NCBI GenBank assembly: GCA_937868675.1
Contig: CALMNJ010000492.1
Span: 1-7,850, forward strand
Length of the DNA stretch: 7,850 bases
Origin: an uncultured Bacteroidota bacterium
Lineage (GTDB): Bacteria > Bacteroidota > Bacteroidia > B-17B0 > Aurantibacillaceae
Direction: 5' to 3'
The first letter of the stretch is position 1, and the number at the start of each line of letters is the position of its first letter. The position numbers and the translations under genes were made by a program. Below, one piece after another: positions 1 to 6,308 of this stretch. The notes under the pieces were generated by a model that searched no databases, was not told the origin of the DNA, and saw only the letters and a list, made by a program, of their open reading frames with translations.

Positions 1-293
1 ACGGGAAAGACCTGAACGATCCCGGACGCTCGGCCATCAGCGGCAATCCCAAAGATGCTGGCGCCTTTAAAACGCCCGGACTTCGCAACATTGCCAAAAC
101 CGCGCCTTACATGCACAACGGCATGTTTAAGACCCTGCGCGAGGTAATTGACTACTACGACCAGCCCGACAAGTTTGTACCAAACGCGATTAACCGCGAT
201 ACGATTTTGCGCAAACCTTTGGGGCTTACCGAAACTGAGAAAAAAGATCTTGAAGCCTTTTTATCGGCCCTTAGTGATACGGAAGAAAAATAG
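1..293 (+). CDS. Di-haem cytochrome c peroxidase / MauG-like protein, C-terminal fragment
   Basis: The reading frame is open from base 3 at the window edge to the TAG at 291-293, so only about 96 C-terminal residues are present and the start lies upstream. The fragment reads D-P-G-R, then F-K-T-P-G-L-R-N-I-A-K-T-A-P-Y-M-H-N-G, then T-L-R-E-V-I-D-Y-Y-D, and ends in L-x-A-F-L-S-A-L. This is the standard end of the CcpA/MauG family, periplasmic proteins with two c-type haems that reduce hydrogen peroxide or carry out related oxidations. Both CxxCH haem sites would lie in the missing part. By my hand alignment to the Pseudomonas peroxidase, the place of the distal Met ligand of the second haem holds the second Tyr of Y-Y-D, as in MauG-like members. 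Family assignment is firm; the exact substrate is not known. Confidence 0.85.
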   Translation, partial: GKDLNDPGRSAISGNPKDAGAFKTPGLRNIAKTAPYMHNGMFKTLREVIDYYDQPDKFVPNAINRDTILRKPLGLTETEKKDLEAFLSALSDTEEK

Positions 294-300
294 CTTGCTT

Positions 301-347
301 CCTGGCTCATAAACCTGACAGTGGTGTTGAATTAAAGCCGGGTTATT
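301..347 (+). terminator. Possible weak terminator after the peroxidase gene
   Basis: CCTGGCT (301-307) can pair with AGCCGGG (336-342) as a 7-bp stem with one G-U pair, 7 nt after the peroxidase stop codon and followed by TTATT. The loop is long (28 nt) and the T tract is poor, so this is only a candidate. Confidence 0.22.
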
Positions 348-741
348 CACTTTGTTCATCTATTTATTATTACAAAGAACCGTTGCTACCCTTTAATGAA
401 TGAGGTAATTAAACAGTGTTACTCAACGTGCAAAATGCTCTATATTTACCAATTAACTTACTTCCCCTCAATCTAAAACCCACCCCGGACCACTGCTTAA
501 CACTTACTTTTTTTGCTGCATACAGCGTTTCGTGATTTATAAATTACCAGTAAAAAATTAAGACGCGTACTATTTTTACATATTAAAAAATTCCAACAAT
601 TAAATTATTCTGACAGGGAAATCCATTTGATAATTCATTTTACATCATTAGTTGAGCCGACCTTTCCAACTACCAGCAAAATCTTCACTTCTCAACCATT
701 TCCAATATTTCCTGACAAAAATCAGCCCGCCTGCCCTGCCC

Positions 742-771
742 TTTTGCGAACTTTGGCGGTTTGTATGTTCA
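742..771 (+). promoter_or_regulatory. Candidate promoter of the U32-ferredoxin unit
   Basis: Two imperfect -7 boxes of the Bacteroidota type (TAnnTTTG) are present. GAACTTTG (748-755) matches five of six fixed positions but has no -33 partner. TATGTTCA (764-771) matches four of six, with TTTG at 743-746 lying 17 nt upstream in the right place for the -33 element. Neither is decisive; the leader would be about 45-60 nt. Confidence 0.25.
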
Positions 772-775
772 AACT

Positions 776-807
776 AAATACACAACCGGGTTGTTACAAA
801 CCACAAC
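776..807 (+). promoter_or_regulatory. CAACC/GGTTG dyad in the U32 leader, candidate operator
   Basis: ACAACC (782-787) and GGTTGT (789-794) form a perfect 6-bp inverted repeat around one G, preceded by AAATAC and followed by another CAAC (804-807). A closely similar arrangement (AAATACAACCGGCAGTTG, 2356-2373, then CAAC at 2382-2385) lies before the XRE gene. It sits 27 nt before the U32 start codon, where a bound protein or an RNA hairpin could affect expression. The regulatory role is inference. Confidence 0.3.
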
Positions 808-820
808 GTAAAACCAATTC

Positions 821-2062
821 ATGAATCCAACCACAGACATTGAACTCATGGCACCGGCAGGCTCTTTCGAATGCATGATGGCAGCCATACAGGCAGGCGC
901 CAACTCGGTGTATTTTGGTGTGGAACAGCTTAACATGCGCACCAAATCGAGCAACAATTTTCTGGTGGACGACCTGCCCGAAATTGCCCACATTTGCAAT
1001 CAGTATAACGTAAAAACATACCTCACGCTCAACACCATTATTTACGACCACGACATTAACCTTATGAAACGCATTGTTGATGAGGCCAAAGCCAACGGCA
1101 TCACCGCCGTTATTGCCAGCGACCATGCCGTGATGCACTATGCTCTTAAAGCTGGACAACCGGTTCATATTTCCACTCAGTGTAACATTACCAACATTGA
1201 CACCGTGGAGTTTTACGCCGCCTACGCCGATGTGATGGTACTTTCGCGCGAGCTGAGCCTGATGCAGGTGGCCGCCATTGCCCGCGACATTGAGCGCCGC
1301 CAGATCAAAGGTCCCTCGGGCCGGCTGGTGCGCCTGGAAGTGTTTGGCCATGGTGCCTTGTGCATGGCCGTTTCGGGCAAATGTTACCTGAGCCTGCACA
1401 CACACAATGCGTCCGCCAACCGAGGTGCTTGCGTGCAAAACTGCCGCCACAGTTACATTGTTACCACAAAAGAAGATGGCATAGAGCTCGAAATTGACAA
1501 CGAGTACATAATGTCCGCCAAAGATTTGTGCACCATTGGATTTTTGCCTCGCATTGCCGAAGCAGGCGTTGGCGTACTCAAAATAGAAGGCCGTGGCCGC
1601 AGTGCCGATTACGTTTATGTCACCACGCAATGTTACCGCCAGGCGCTTGATGCCCTGAACAACGGCACCTACACGCCCGAGAAAATAAACGGCTGGATGG
1701 AAAAGCTGGCTACCGTGTTTAACCGTGGCTTCTGGGATGGGTATTACCTGGGCCGCACCATGGGCGAGTGGAACAACGAATACGGATCGAAAGCAAGCAA
1801 AAAGAAACTGTTTGTAGGCAGCGGGCTCAAATACTTCGACAAAATAAAGGTGGCCGAGTTCCAGATGGAAACGCACAGCCTTCAGGTGGGCGATGAAGTG
1901 CTCATCACCGGCCCAACTAAGGGTGTAATACAAACACGCATCAGTGAAATGCGCAGCAACTACACGCCCGTGGATAAAGTACAGAAAGGTGATGTGTTTT
2001 CGTTTCCACTCGAAACCCGTATTCGACCCTCCGACAAACTTTACAAAATTGTGGATGCCTGA
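821..2062 (+). CDS. U32-family protein, TrhP/YegQ-like (tRNA uridine 5-hydroxylation)
   Basis: A 413-residue protein of peptidase family U32. The N-terminus I-E-L-M-A-P-A-G-S (7-15), followed by A-G-A-N-S-V-Y-F-G (25-33), begins the family's barrel domain. Residues 173-191 match the U32 signature E-x-F-x2-G-[SA]-[LIVM]-C-x4-G-x-C-x-[LIVM]-S exactly. Cys181, Cys188, Cys204 and Cys208 have the spacing of the conserved cysteines that are thought to hold an Fe-S cluster. L-K-I-E-G-R (253-258) is the other family hallmark. The C-terminal part (about 325-413) resembles the small beta domain of these proteins. Despite the name, YegQ/TrhP members make 5-hydroxyuridine at the tRNA wobble position using prephenate; other U32 branches act in ubiquinone synthesis or collagen degradation. 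Length and motifs favour the TrhP branch. The ATG at 821 is the first that includes the full N-terminal strand. A ferredoxin gene follows after 3 nt, suggesting co-translation. Confidence 0.88.
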   Translation: MNPTTDIELMAPAGSFECMMAAIQAGANSVYFGVEQLNMRTKSSNNFLVDDLPEIAHICNQYNVKTYLTLNTIIYDHDINLMKRIVDEAKANGITAVIASDHAVMHYALKAGQPVHISTQCNITNIDTVEFYAAYADVMVLSRELSLMQVAAIARDIERRQIKGPSGRLVRLEVFGHGALCMAVSGKCYLSLHTHNASANRGACVQNCRHSYIVTTKEDGIELEIDNEYIMSAKDLCTIGFLPRIAEAGVGVLKIEGRGRSADYVYVTTQCYRQALDALNNGTYTPEKINGWMEKLATVFNRGFWDGYYLGRTMGEWNNEYGSKASKKKLFVGSGLKYFDKIKVAEFQMETHSLQVGDEVLITGPTKGVIQTRISEMRSNYTPVDKVQKGDVFSFPLETRIRPSDKLYKIVDA

Positions 2063-2065
2063 CCT

Positions 2066-2293
2066 ATGATACGCATTACACAACTCCGCCGCAAATGCAT
2101 TGGCTGCAACGCCTGTGTGGAAGCCGCACCGCACCGCTGGCGTATTTCGCGCCGTGACGGCAAATGCACCCTGGTGGGCGGCCAGGAAAAACGGGAGGTG
2201 TTTACCGTGCTGGTACACGACAGCGAATGGGACGAGAACACAATGGCGGCCAAAAACTGTCCTGTTAAAATTATCCGTCTCGAAAAAGTGTGA
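2066..2293 (+). CDS. Small single-cluster [4Fe-4S] ferredoxin, basic
   Basis: A 75-residue protein with C11-x2-C14-x2-C17, then A-A-P, and a distant C65-P66. This is the ligand pattern of single-[4Fe-4S] ferredoxins such as the Bacillus thermoproteolyticus protein, in which the fourth cysteine of the first motif is replaced and the C-terminal Cys-Pro supplies the last ligand. Cys34 is extra and not part of that pattern. By direct count there are 15 Lys/Arg and 9 Asp/Glu, so the protein is basic, unlike most ferredoxins, with clusters at R8-R9-K10 and R24-R30. It begins 3 nt after the U32 stop codon and is surely in the same transcript. It probably passes electrons to, or helps maintain the cluster of, the U32 enzyme; this is inferred from position only. 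The start codon is the only ATG that keeps the whole fold. Confidence 0.85.
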   Translation: MIRITQLRRKCIGCNACVEAAPHRWRISRRDGKCTLVGGQEKREVFTVLVHDSEWDENTMAAKNCPVKIIRLEKV

Positions 2294-2322
2294 TTACCAG
2301 CTTCACGTATCACGCGGTTTTG
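2288..2322 (+). terminator. Possible terminator of the U32-ferredoxin unit
   Basis: GTGTGAT (2288-2294, including the ferredoxin stop codon) can pair with ATCACGC (2309-2315), giving seven pairs with one G-U, a 14-nt loop, then GG and TTTT. The stem is modest and the T run short, so confidence is low, but it lies where a terminator is expected. Confidence 0.3.
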
Positions 2323-2353
2323 TCATTCAACCCTTCATTTTTCTTAAATTCAG

Positions 2354-2406
2354 GCAAATACAACCGGCAGTTGCGTAAATACAACTATAAGTAGCGGTAA
2401 AACAAC
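2354..2406 (+). repeat. Three direct repeats phased at 21 bp, candidate operator
   Basis: GCAAATACAAC (2354-2364), GTAAATACAAC (2375-2385) and the weaker GGTAAAACAAC (2396-2406) start and end exactly 21 bp apart, two turns of the DNA helix, so all would face the same side. CAAC (2361-2364) and GTTG (2370-2373) also form a dyad between the first two copies. The array ends 20 bp before the proposed -33 element of the XRE gene. The position fits binding by a regulator, most simply the XRE protein itself, but binding is inferred. Confidence 0.45.
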
Positions 2407-2426
2407 TACAAAGAACCTGGTTTATA

Positions 2427-2457
2427 TTGACAGCAGCTTCGTGCCCTGGTAACTTTG
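2427..2457 (+). promoter_or_regulatory. Promoter of the XRE-pentapeptide gene
   Basis: TAACTTTG (2450-2457) is a perfect match to the Bacteroidota -7 box TAnnTTTG. TTG (2427-2429) lies 20 nt upstream, close to the usual place for the -33 element. Transcription would begin near 2461, leaving a short AT-rich leader of about 20 nt before the ATG at 2480. Confidence 0.6.
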
Positions 2458-2479
2458 CAGCACAAACAAAAACAAGTTT

Positions 2480-3409
2480 ATGGAAAGCAACATGATTGGC
2501 GATAAAATTGCCACCGCGCGAAAAAAAGCGAATCTCTCGCAGGCCCAGCTAGCCGAACAATTATTTATCAGTGCACAGGCCGTTGGCAAATGGGAGCGCG
2601 GTGAATCAATACCCGACATTGTCACCATTAGCAAACTCGCTAAAATACTGAGTGTGGATCTGAATTATTTTTCGGAGAATGCCTGGCCTGACAATTTACA
2701 AAATGCAGCCACCGACAAAACCGAAGCAATCCCTGCAAACACAAAGAACCTTGAGGACAAAGCACAAGAGCGTCCGCTCTTGACCAACTTTAACGGCAAT
2801 GCACTGGCCCAGGCCGATTTTGCGGGAGTAAGCGCACCCGGACGAAAGTTTATTGGCAGCGACCTTTGTGGGGTTGATTTTTCGGGAGCCGACCTCAGTG
2901 GCAGTGTGTTTACAGGAAGCGATGCGCAGGGGGCCCGGTTCGACGGCAGCAACCTGAGCGACTGTAAGTTTACAGCCCTTAACTTAAAAGAGGCCAGCTT
3001 TATCAAAACCATTCTGGTGCGAACCGTGTTCAGTGCCTCCGACCTTGCCGGCGCACGGTTTAGCAACACCAACCTGATTGACGCCAGACTAACTGCCACC
3101 GACCTTACCCAAACCCGCTTCGAGCACTGTAGCTTTAGCGGTGTGGATTTTAAATCATCCGACCTTAATGGTCAGAACTTTGAGGGGCAAAGCTTTGTTG
3201 GCGTTAAATTCGACAATGCCTCGCTCAAAGGCGCTTCGTTCAGGGGCGCTACACTCAAAAACGTGTCGTTCCGCCCCACCTTTGCGCTTACCAACCGCTA
3301 TTACAAAACCCTTAAAACCATCCATTTTGAAGGCGCTACGATGGACAAGCTCACCTTTGCCGCGTTGAAAGGAGTTGGGGTTGAAATGAAGAATGTAAAA
3401 GTGGTGTGA
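2480..3409 (+). CDS. XRE helix-turn-helix protein fused to a pentapeptide-repeat beta-helix
   Basis: 309 residues. Residues about 6-64 are an XRE/Cro-type DNA-binding domain: L-S-Q-A-Q-L-A-E-Q-L (19-28) gives the first helix of the HTH motif and S-A-Q-A-V-G-K-W-E-R-G (31-41) the recognition helix. A polar linker (65-100) follows. From F104 to F264 every fifth residue is Phe or Leu, with Ala only at 119 and 149, giving 33 consecutive pentapeptides without a break, about eight coils of a right-handed quadrilateral beta-helix. Residues 270-309 form a distinct C-terminal cap. Pentapeptide helices such as MfpA and Qnr mimic DNA and bind gyrase; others have unknown partners. The HTH implies a cytoplasmic regulator, probably autoregulating through the 21-bp repeats upstream. 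No membrane segment or signal peptide is seen. The ATG at 2492 is an alternative start that would also keep the whole HTH. No partner gene is linked; the function of the helix is unknown. Confidence 0.88.
   Translation: MESNMIGDKIATARKKANLSQAQLAEQLFISAQAVGKWERGESIPDIVTISKLAKILSVDLNYFSENAWPDNLQNAATDKTEAIPANTKNLEDKAQERPLLTNFNGNALAQADFAGVSAPGRKFIGSDLCGVDFSGADLSGSVFTGSDAQGARFDGSNLSDCKFTALNLKEASFIKTILVRTVFSASDLAGARFSNTNLIDARLTATDLTQTRFEHCSFSGVDFKSSDLNGQNFEGQSFVGVKFDNASLKGASFRGATLKNVSFRPTFALTNRYYKTLKTIHFEGATMDKLTFAALKGVGVEMKNVKVV
2783..3277 (+). repeat. In-gene pentapeptide repeat tract
   Basis: This is the coding tract for the 33 pentapeptides. It has a 15-bp unit and a stronger 60-bp period (one full coil): CCGACCTT recurs at 3039, 3099 and 3159, and GCGACCTT at 2859 is in the same phase 180 bp earlier. 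Elsewhere the copies have diverged strongly at DNA level, so this is an old protein repeat rather than a recent slippage array. Confidence 0.75.
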
Positions 3410-3846
3410 ATGAAAGGATATGCTGTTGCTTTTATAGACTACTAATACTCAGGATGATTTACTTCATTTACAAATTATGGCGCAGCAAATTTAAGTTGGC
3501 CCAACCACCTGCAATTGCCGCGAAAGATACCGTTGGAATTCCTCCAAAACAATCGGCCCCAGCAAACTGCGCCGCACTTTATAATCTGGTGTGTAATAAA
3601 AACGATGAGCGGCAGGTCATGCAGTGCAGTTTTTGTTCTTTGACCTTATTTAAGAACCCCTTCATATTCCAACTCCCTCGAAAGTGCTTGATTTGTTTAC
3701 ACTGAACGATTCGCTGGAGCGTGTCCGGCGAGACATACTGCCCCGGACAAACCAGTGAAATTGTAACGCTTTTTAGAATACCACCAAACATCGTTAAACC
3801 CTATGTATCCGTCGGCGTCCAATCCTTTTTATAGCCGCCAATTGGT
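3410..3846. other. Intergenic stretch without a convincing gene
   Basis: A GTG-started frame (3406-3705, 99 codons) overlaps the XRE gene stop but is Cys-rich, ends abruptly and resembles nothing I know; the opposite-strand frame at 3579-3791 is no better. Visible structure is limited to AGGTCA (3614-3619) / TGACCT (3641-3646), the GC-rich dyad TGTCCGG (3722-3728) / CCGGACA (3743-3749), and the 8-bp palindrome CCAATTGG (3838-3845) next to the receptor promoter. I see no clear terminator for the XRE gene. Confidence 0.55.
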
Positions 3847-3854
3847 TATCTTTG
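3847..3854 (+). promoter_or_regulatory. -7 box of the receptor operon, almost touching the start codon
   Basis: TATCTTTG is a perfect TAnnTTTG match. It ends only 6 nt before the TTG at 3861, so transcription would begin at or just before that codon. The CCAATTGG palindrome (3838-3845) lies directly upstream. No TTTG is present at the -33 position; only TTTTTA (3826-3831) is near it. Confidence 0.5.
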
Positions 3855-3860
3855 CCTGCT

Positions 3861-6308
3861 TTGAAAAAACGCCCCGCCATAACCCTGCTCCTGCTTGCCT
3901 TTTGCATTATTTCAAGGGCTCAGAAATTGTCGGTGAGCGGCACCATTAAGGATTCGCGCAATGGAGAAACCCTGACCGGCGCCACAGTGTTTATCAAAGA
4001 AACGGGTAAGGCCGTAAACACCAACAACTATGGCTTTTATTCCATAGCAGCGCCAAAGGGGCGCTACACCCTCGTATTTAGTTATGTAAGCTACCGCAGC
4101 GTAGAGCAAACGGTTGAGTTCGATAAAGACAAGGTAATAAACCTCTCGCTCACGGCCGACGAAAACGACCTTGAAGAAGTGGAAGTTACCGCCAGGGCCG
4201 CCGAGCAAAATGTGAAGAGCTCGCAAATGAGCGTGGTGCAACTCGACATGGCCGAAATTAAAAAAGTACCAGCCTTTATGGGCGAGGTGGATATTTTAAA
4301 AACCATTCAGTTGCTGCCAGGTATAAAAAACGCAGGCGATGGCAACACTGGCTTTTACGTGCGGGGCGGAGGTCCCGATCAAAATCTGATTTTGCTTGAT
4401 GAAGCCAATATTTACAACGCCTCGCACTTGCTTGGCTTTTTTTCCGTATTCAACGGTGATGCCATTAAAGGCGTAAATCTTTACAAAGGCAACATGCCCG
4501 CGCAATACGGCGGCAGGCTTTCGTCGGTGCTCGACATCAGCATGAAGGATGGCAATAACCAGAATTATGAGGTAAGCGGTGGCATTGGCGTAATTGCTTC
4601 GCGGCTCACCATTCAGGGCCCCATTGTAAAAAACAAAAGCTCGTTTATCATCAGCGCCCGCCGCACCTATGTGGATGTGGTGGCCAAACCATGGATCGAA
4701 AAATCGGACTTTAAAGGCACTTCCTATTTCTTTTACGACCTCAACGCCAAACTCAACTACACTATCAACGATAAAAACCGACTGTTTTTAAGCGGCTATT
4801 TTGGGCGCGACAAGTTTGTTTACAACGATGCCGAAAACAACTTTGGCACCACCATTCCCTGGGGCAATTCTTCTGCCTGCTTCCGCTGGAACCATATTTA
4901 CAACTCCAGGCTTTTTGCCAACCTTTCGGCAGTGTACACAGGTTACAACTTCAGCTTTTCGGCCAATCAGGAAGACTTTACCGCCATTATAAAATCAGGC
5001 ATTACGGATTACAGCCTCAAATACGACCTCAGCTATTTTCCCAACTCGCGACACAGCATTAAAACCGGCGTTAATTATACCTTTCATGTGTTTGTGCCAA
5101 CCAATGTAAGCGCCAAACAGGGCTCAACCGAATTTGGACTGGGCAAGGAAATAAAACTTTACTCGCACGATGCCGCAGTGTATATCAGCGACGACTGGGA
5201 TCTGACACAGAAATTGAAGCTAAACATGGGTCTGCGTTTTGGCAATTTTACCCAGGTAGGGCCCTTTACCCGCTATAAAAAGGATAGTTTTGACCGCATT
5301 TACGACACGATTACTTACCGCAGCAACCAGGTAGTCTGCAATTACAACGGCTTGGAACCAAGGCTTTCGGCCCGTTACACACTGGATAAAAAAAGCTCAC
5401 TGAAGGCTTCGTATTCGCGCAACTTCCAGTACATCCATCTGGCCTCCATTTCATCCATCAGTTTACCCACCGATGTGTGGATGCCTTGTACCGAAGTCAT
5501 TAAACCACAGCAATCCAATCAGTACGCCATAGGGTATTTCAGAAACTTTAAGGAAAACATGTTTGAAGCCAGTGTTGAAACCTATTACAAAACCATGAGC
5601 CGGCAGGTTGAATTTAAAGAAGGCGCCCAGCCAAGCGACAATGTGTTTGATAACCCCGACAATGCCTTCACTTTTGGCAAGGGATGGGCCTATGGCGCCG
5701 AGTTTTTCGTAAAAAAGAACCGGGGCAAATTTAATGGCTGGATTGGCTACACCCTTTCGTGGACCTGGCGCCAGTTTGATGAGATTAATTATGGCGAAAA
5801 ATACCTGGCCAAATACGATCGCCGCCACGATGTGTCGGTTGTTCTCACATACGATCCCAACAAACAATGGAATTTTGGAATGGTATGGGTGTATGGCTCC
5901 GGCAACCGTGGCACTCTTCCTGGTGGATTTTTCCTTTACGAGGGCAGCCTCAGTAACGATTACGGGCGCCGCAACTCCTATCAGTTTATTCCCTATCATC
6001 GCCTCGATCTGAATGTAACCTACACACCTAACCGCGAAAAACGCCTCGAAGCAAAAAAACTGAAACTGATTGAAAAATACAGGGCCGAAGGAAAAGATAC
6101 TTCGAATATGCAGGTAAGCCCCAAATGGACCAAACACTTCAGCAACAGTTTTACGTTGAGTGTGTTTAACGCCTACAATCGTTACAATCCCTATTTTATT
6201 TATTTAACCCGCTCGGGCGATTTTACCAGTGGTACCTTAAAGGTAGGTGCTCGGCAGGTAACGCTGTTTCCGATTATCCCGAGCATGACCTGGAACTTTA
6301 AGTTTTGA
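3861..6308 (+). CDS. TonB-dependent outer-membrane receptor with N-terminal carboxypeptidase-regulatory-like domain
   Basis: From the TTG at 3861 the protein has 815 residues. Residues 1-20 are a signal peptide (M-K-K-R, hydrophobic core, cut probably S-R-A|Q). Residues 23-100 form the carboxypeptidase-regulatory-like beta domain usual in Bacteroidota receptors, followed by D-L-E-E-V-E-V-T-A (103-111), the TonB-box-like stretch. The plug contains Y-V-R-G-G-G-P-D-Q-N-L-I-L-L-D (166-180), N-A-S-H-L-L-G-F-F-S-V-F-N (186-198) and Y-G-G-R-L-S-S-V-L-D (216-225). The rest is a 22-strand barrel ending in W-N-F-K-F, with the terminal Phe typical of outer-membrane barrels. It imports an unknown ligand using TonB-ExbBD energy. 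The in-frame TTG at 3852 is less likely because it lies inside the promoter box; no ATG fits. Residues about 725-762 form a charged insertion in what should be a short periplasmic turn. The stop codon overlaps the next start, so the lipoprotein gene is translationally coupled. Confidence 0.92.
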   Translation: MKKRPAITLLLLAFCIISRAQKLSVSGTIKDSRNGETLTGATVFIKETGKAVNTNNYGFYSIAAPKGRYTLVFSYVSYRSVEQTVEFDKDKVINLSLTADENDLEEVEVTARAAEQNVKSSQMSVVQLDMAEIKKVPAFMGEVDILKTIQLLPGIKNAGDGNTGFYVRGGGPDQNLILLDEANIYNASHLLGFFSVFNGDAIKGVNLYKGNMPAQYGGRLSSVLDISMKDGNNQNYEVSGGIGVIASRLTIQGPIVKNKSSFIISARRTYVDVVAKPWIEKSDFKGTSYFFYDLNAKLNYTINDKNRLFLSGYFGRDKFVYNDAENNFGTTIPWGNSSACFRWNHIYNSRLFANLSAVYTGYNFSFSANQEDFTAIIKSGITDYSLKYDLSYFPNSRHSIKTGVNYTFHVFVPTNVSAKQGSTEFGLGKEIKLYSHDAAVYISDDWDLTQKLKLNMGLRFGNFTQVGPFTRYKKDSFDRIYDTITYRSNQVVCNYNGLEPRLSARYTLDKKSSLKASYSRNFQYIHLASISSISLPTDVWMPCTEVIKPQQSNQYAIGYFRNFKENMFEASVETYYKTMSRQVEFKEGAQPSDNVFDNPDNAFTFGKGWAYGAEFFVKKNRGKFNGWIGYTLSWTWRQFDEINYGEKYLAKYDRRHDVSVVLTYDPNKQWNFGMVWVYGSGNRGTLPGGFFLYEGSLSNDYGRRNSYQFIPYHRLDLNVTYTPNREKRLEAKKLKLIEKYRAEGKDTSNMQVSPKWTKHFSNSFTLSVFNAYNRYNPYFIYLTRSGDFTSGTLKVGARQVTLFPIIPSMTWNFKF

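Larger units (their letters stand above)
294..820. other. Non-coding intergenic stretch
   Basis: I find no gene on either strand here. The middle (about 530-640) is very AT-rich and contains the inverted repeat GTAAAAA (550-556) / TTTTTAC (573-579). A second imperfect dyad is TGAGGTAA (401-408) / TTACTCA (419-425). The last 170 bases are rich in C and poor in G on this strand. A 65-codon TTG-started frame (627-824) has no protein-like character. The 3' end probably holds the promoter of the U32 gene. Confidence 0.6.

Noticed and set aside
550..579. GTAAAAA/TTTTTAC inverted repeat as a terminator
   Set aside because: The stem has almost no G-C pairs, lies more than 250 bp from the upstream stop codon, and is expected by chance in such AT-rich DNA.
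627..824. 65-codon TTG-started frame ending in an ATGA overlap with the U32 start
   Set aside because: The overlap looks like coupling, but the peptide is Pro/Thr/Phe-rich without domain character, and both promoter candidates for the U32 gene fall inside it.
794..2218. Long open frame (474 codons) on the minus strand opposite the U32 and ferredoxin genes
   Set aside because: It is the antisense of well-identified genes, its product is His/Ala/Val-rich with no family resemblance, and lack of stops follows from codon bias in the real genes.
2783..3277. Periodic DNA as a possible satellite or CRISPR-like array
   Set aside because: The 15- and 60-bp period is fully explained by pentapeptide coding, and the units are too diverged for a CRISPR or slippage array.
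3406..3705. 99-codon GTG-started frame after the XRE gene
   Set aside because: Cys-rich, no recognisable motif, no leader or promoter, and composition like the surrounding non-coding DNA.
3803..3948. ATG upstream of the receptor as an alternative start
   Set aside because: It is in a different frame, runs out at a TAA after about 48 codons, and does not lead into the signal peptide.
5463..6137. 224-codon minus-strand frame inside the receptor gene
   Set aside because: Shadow of the receptor's reading frame; the opposite strand has a clear, complete barrel protein.
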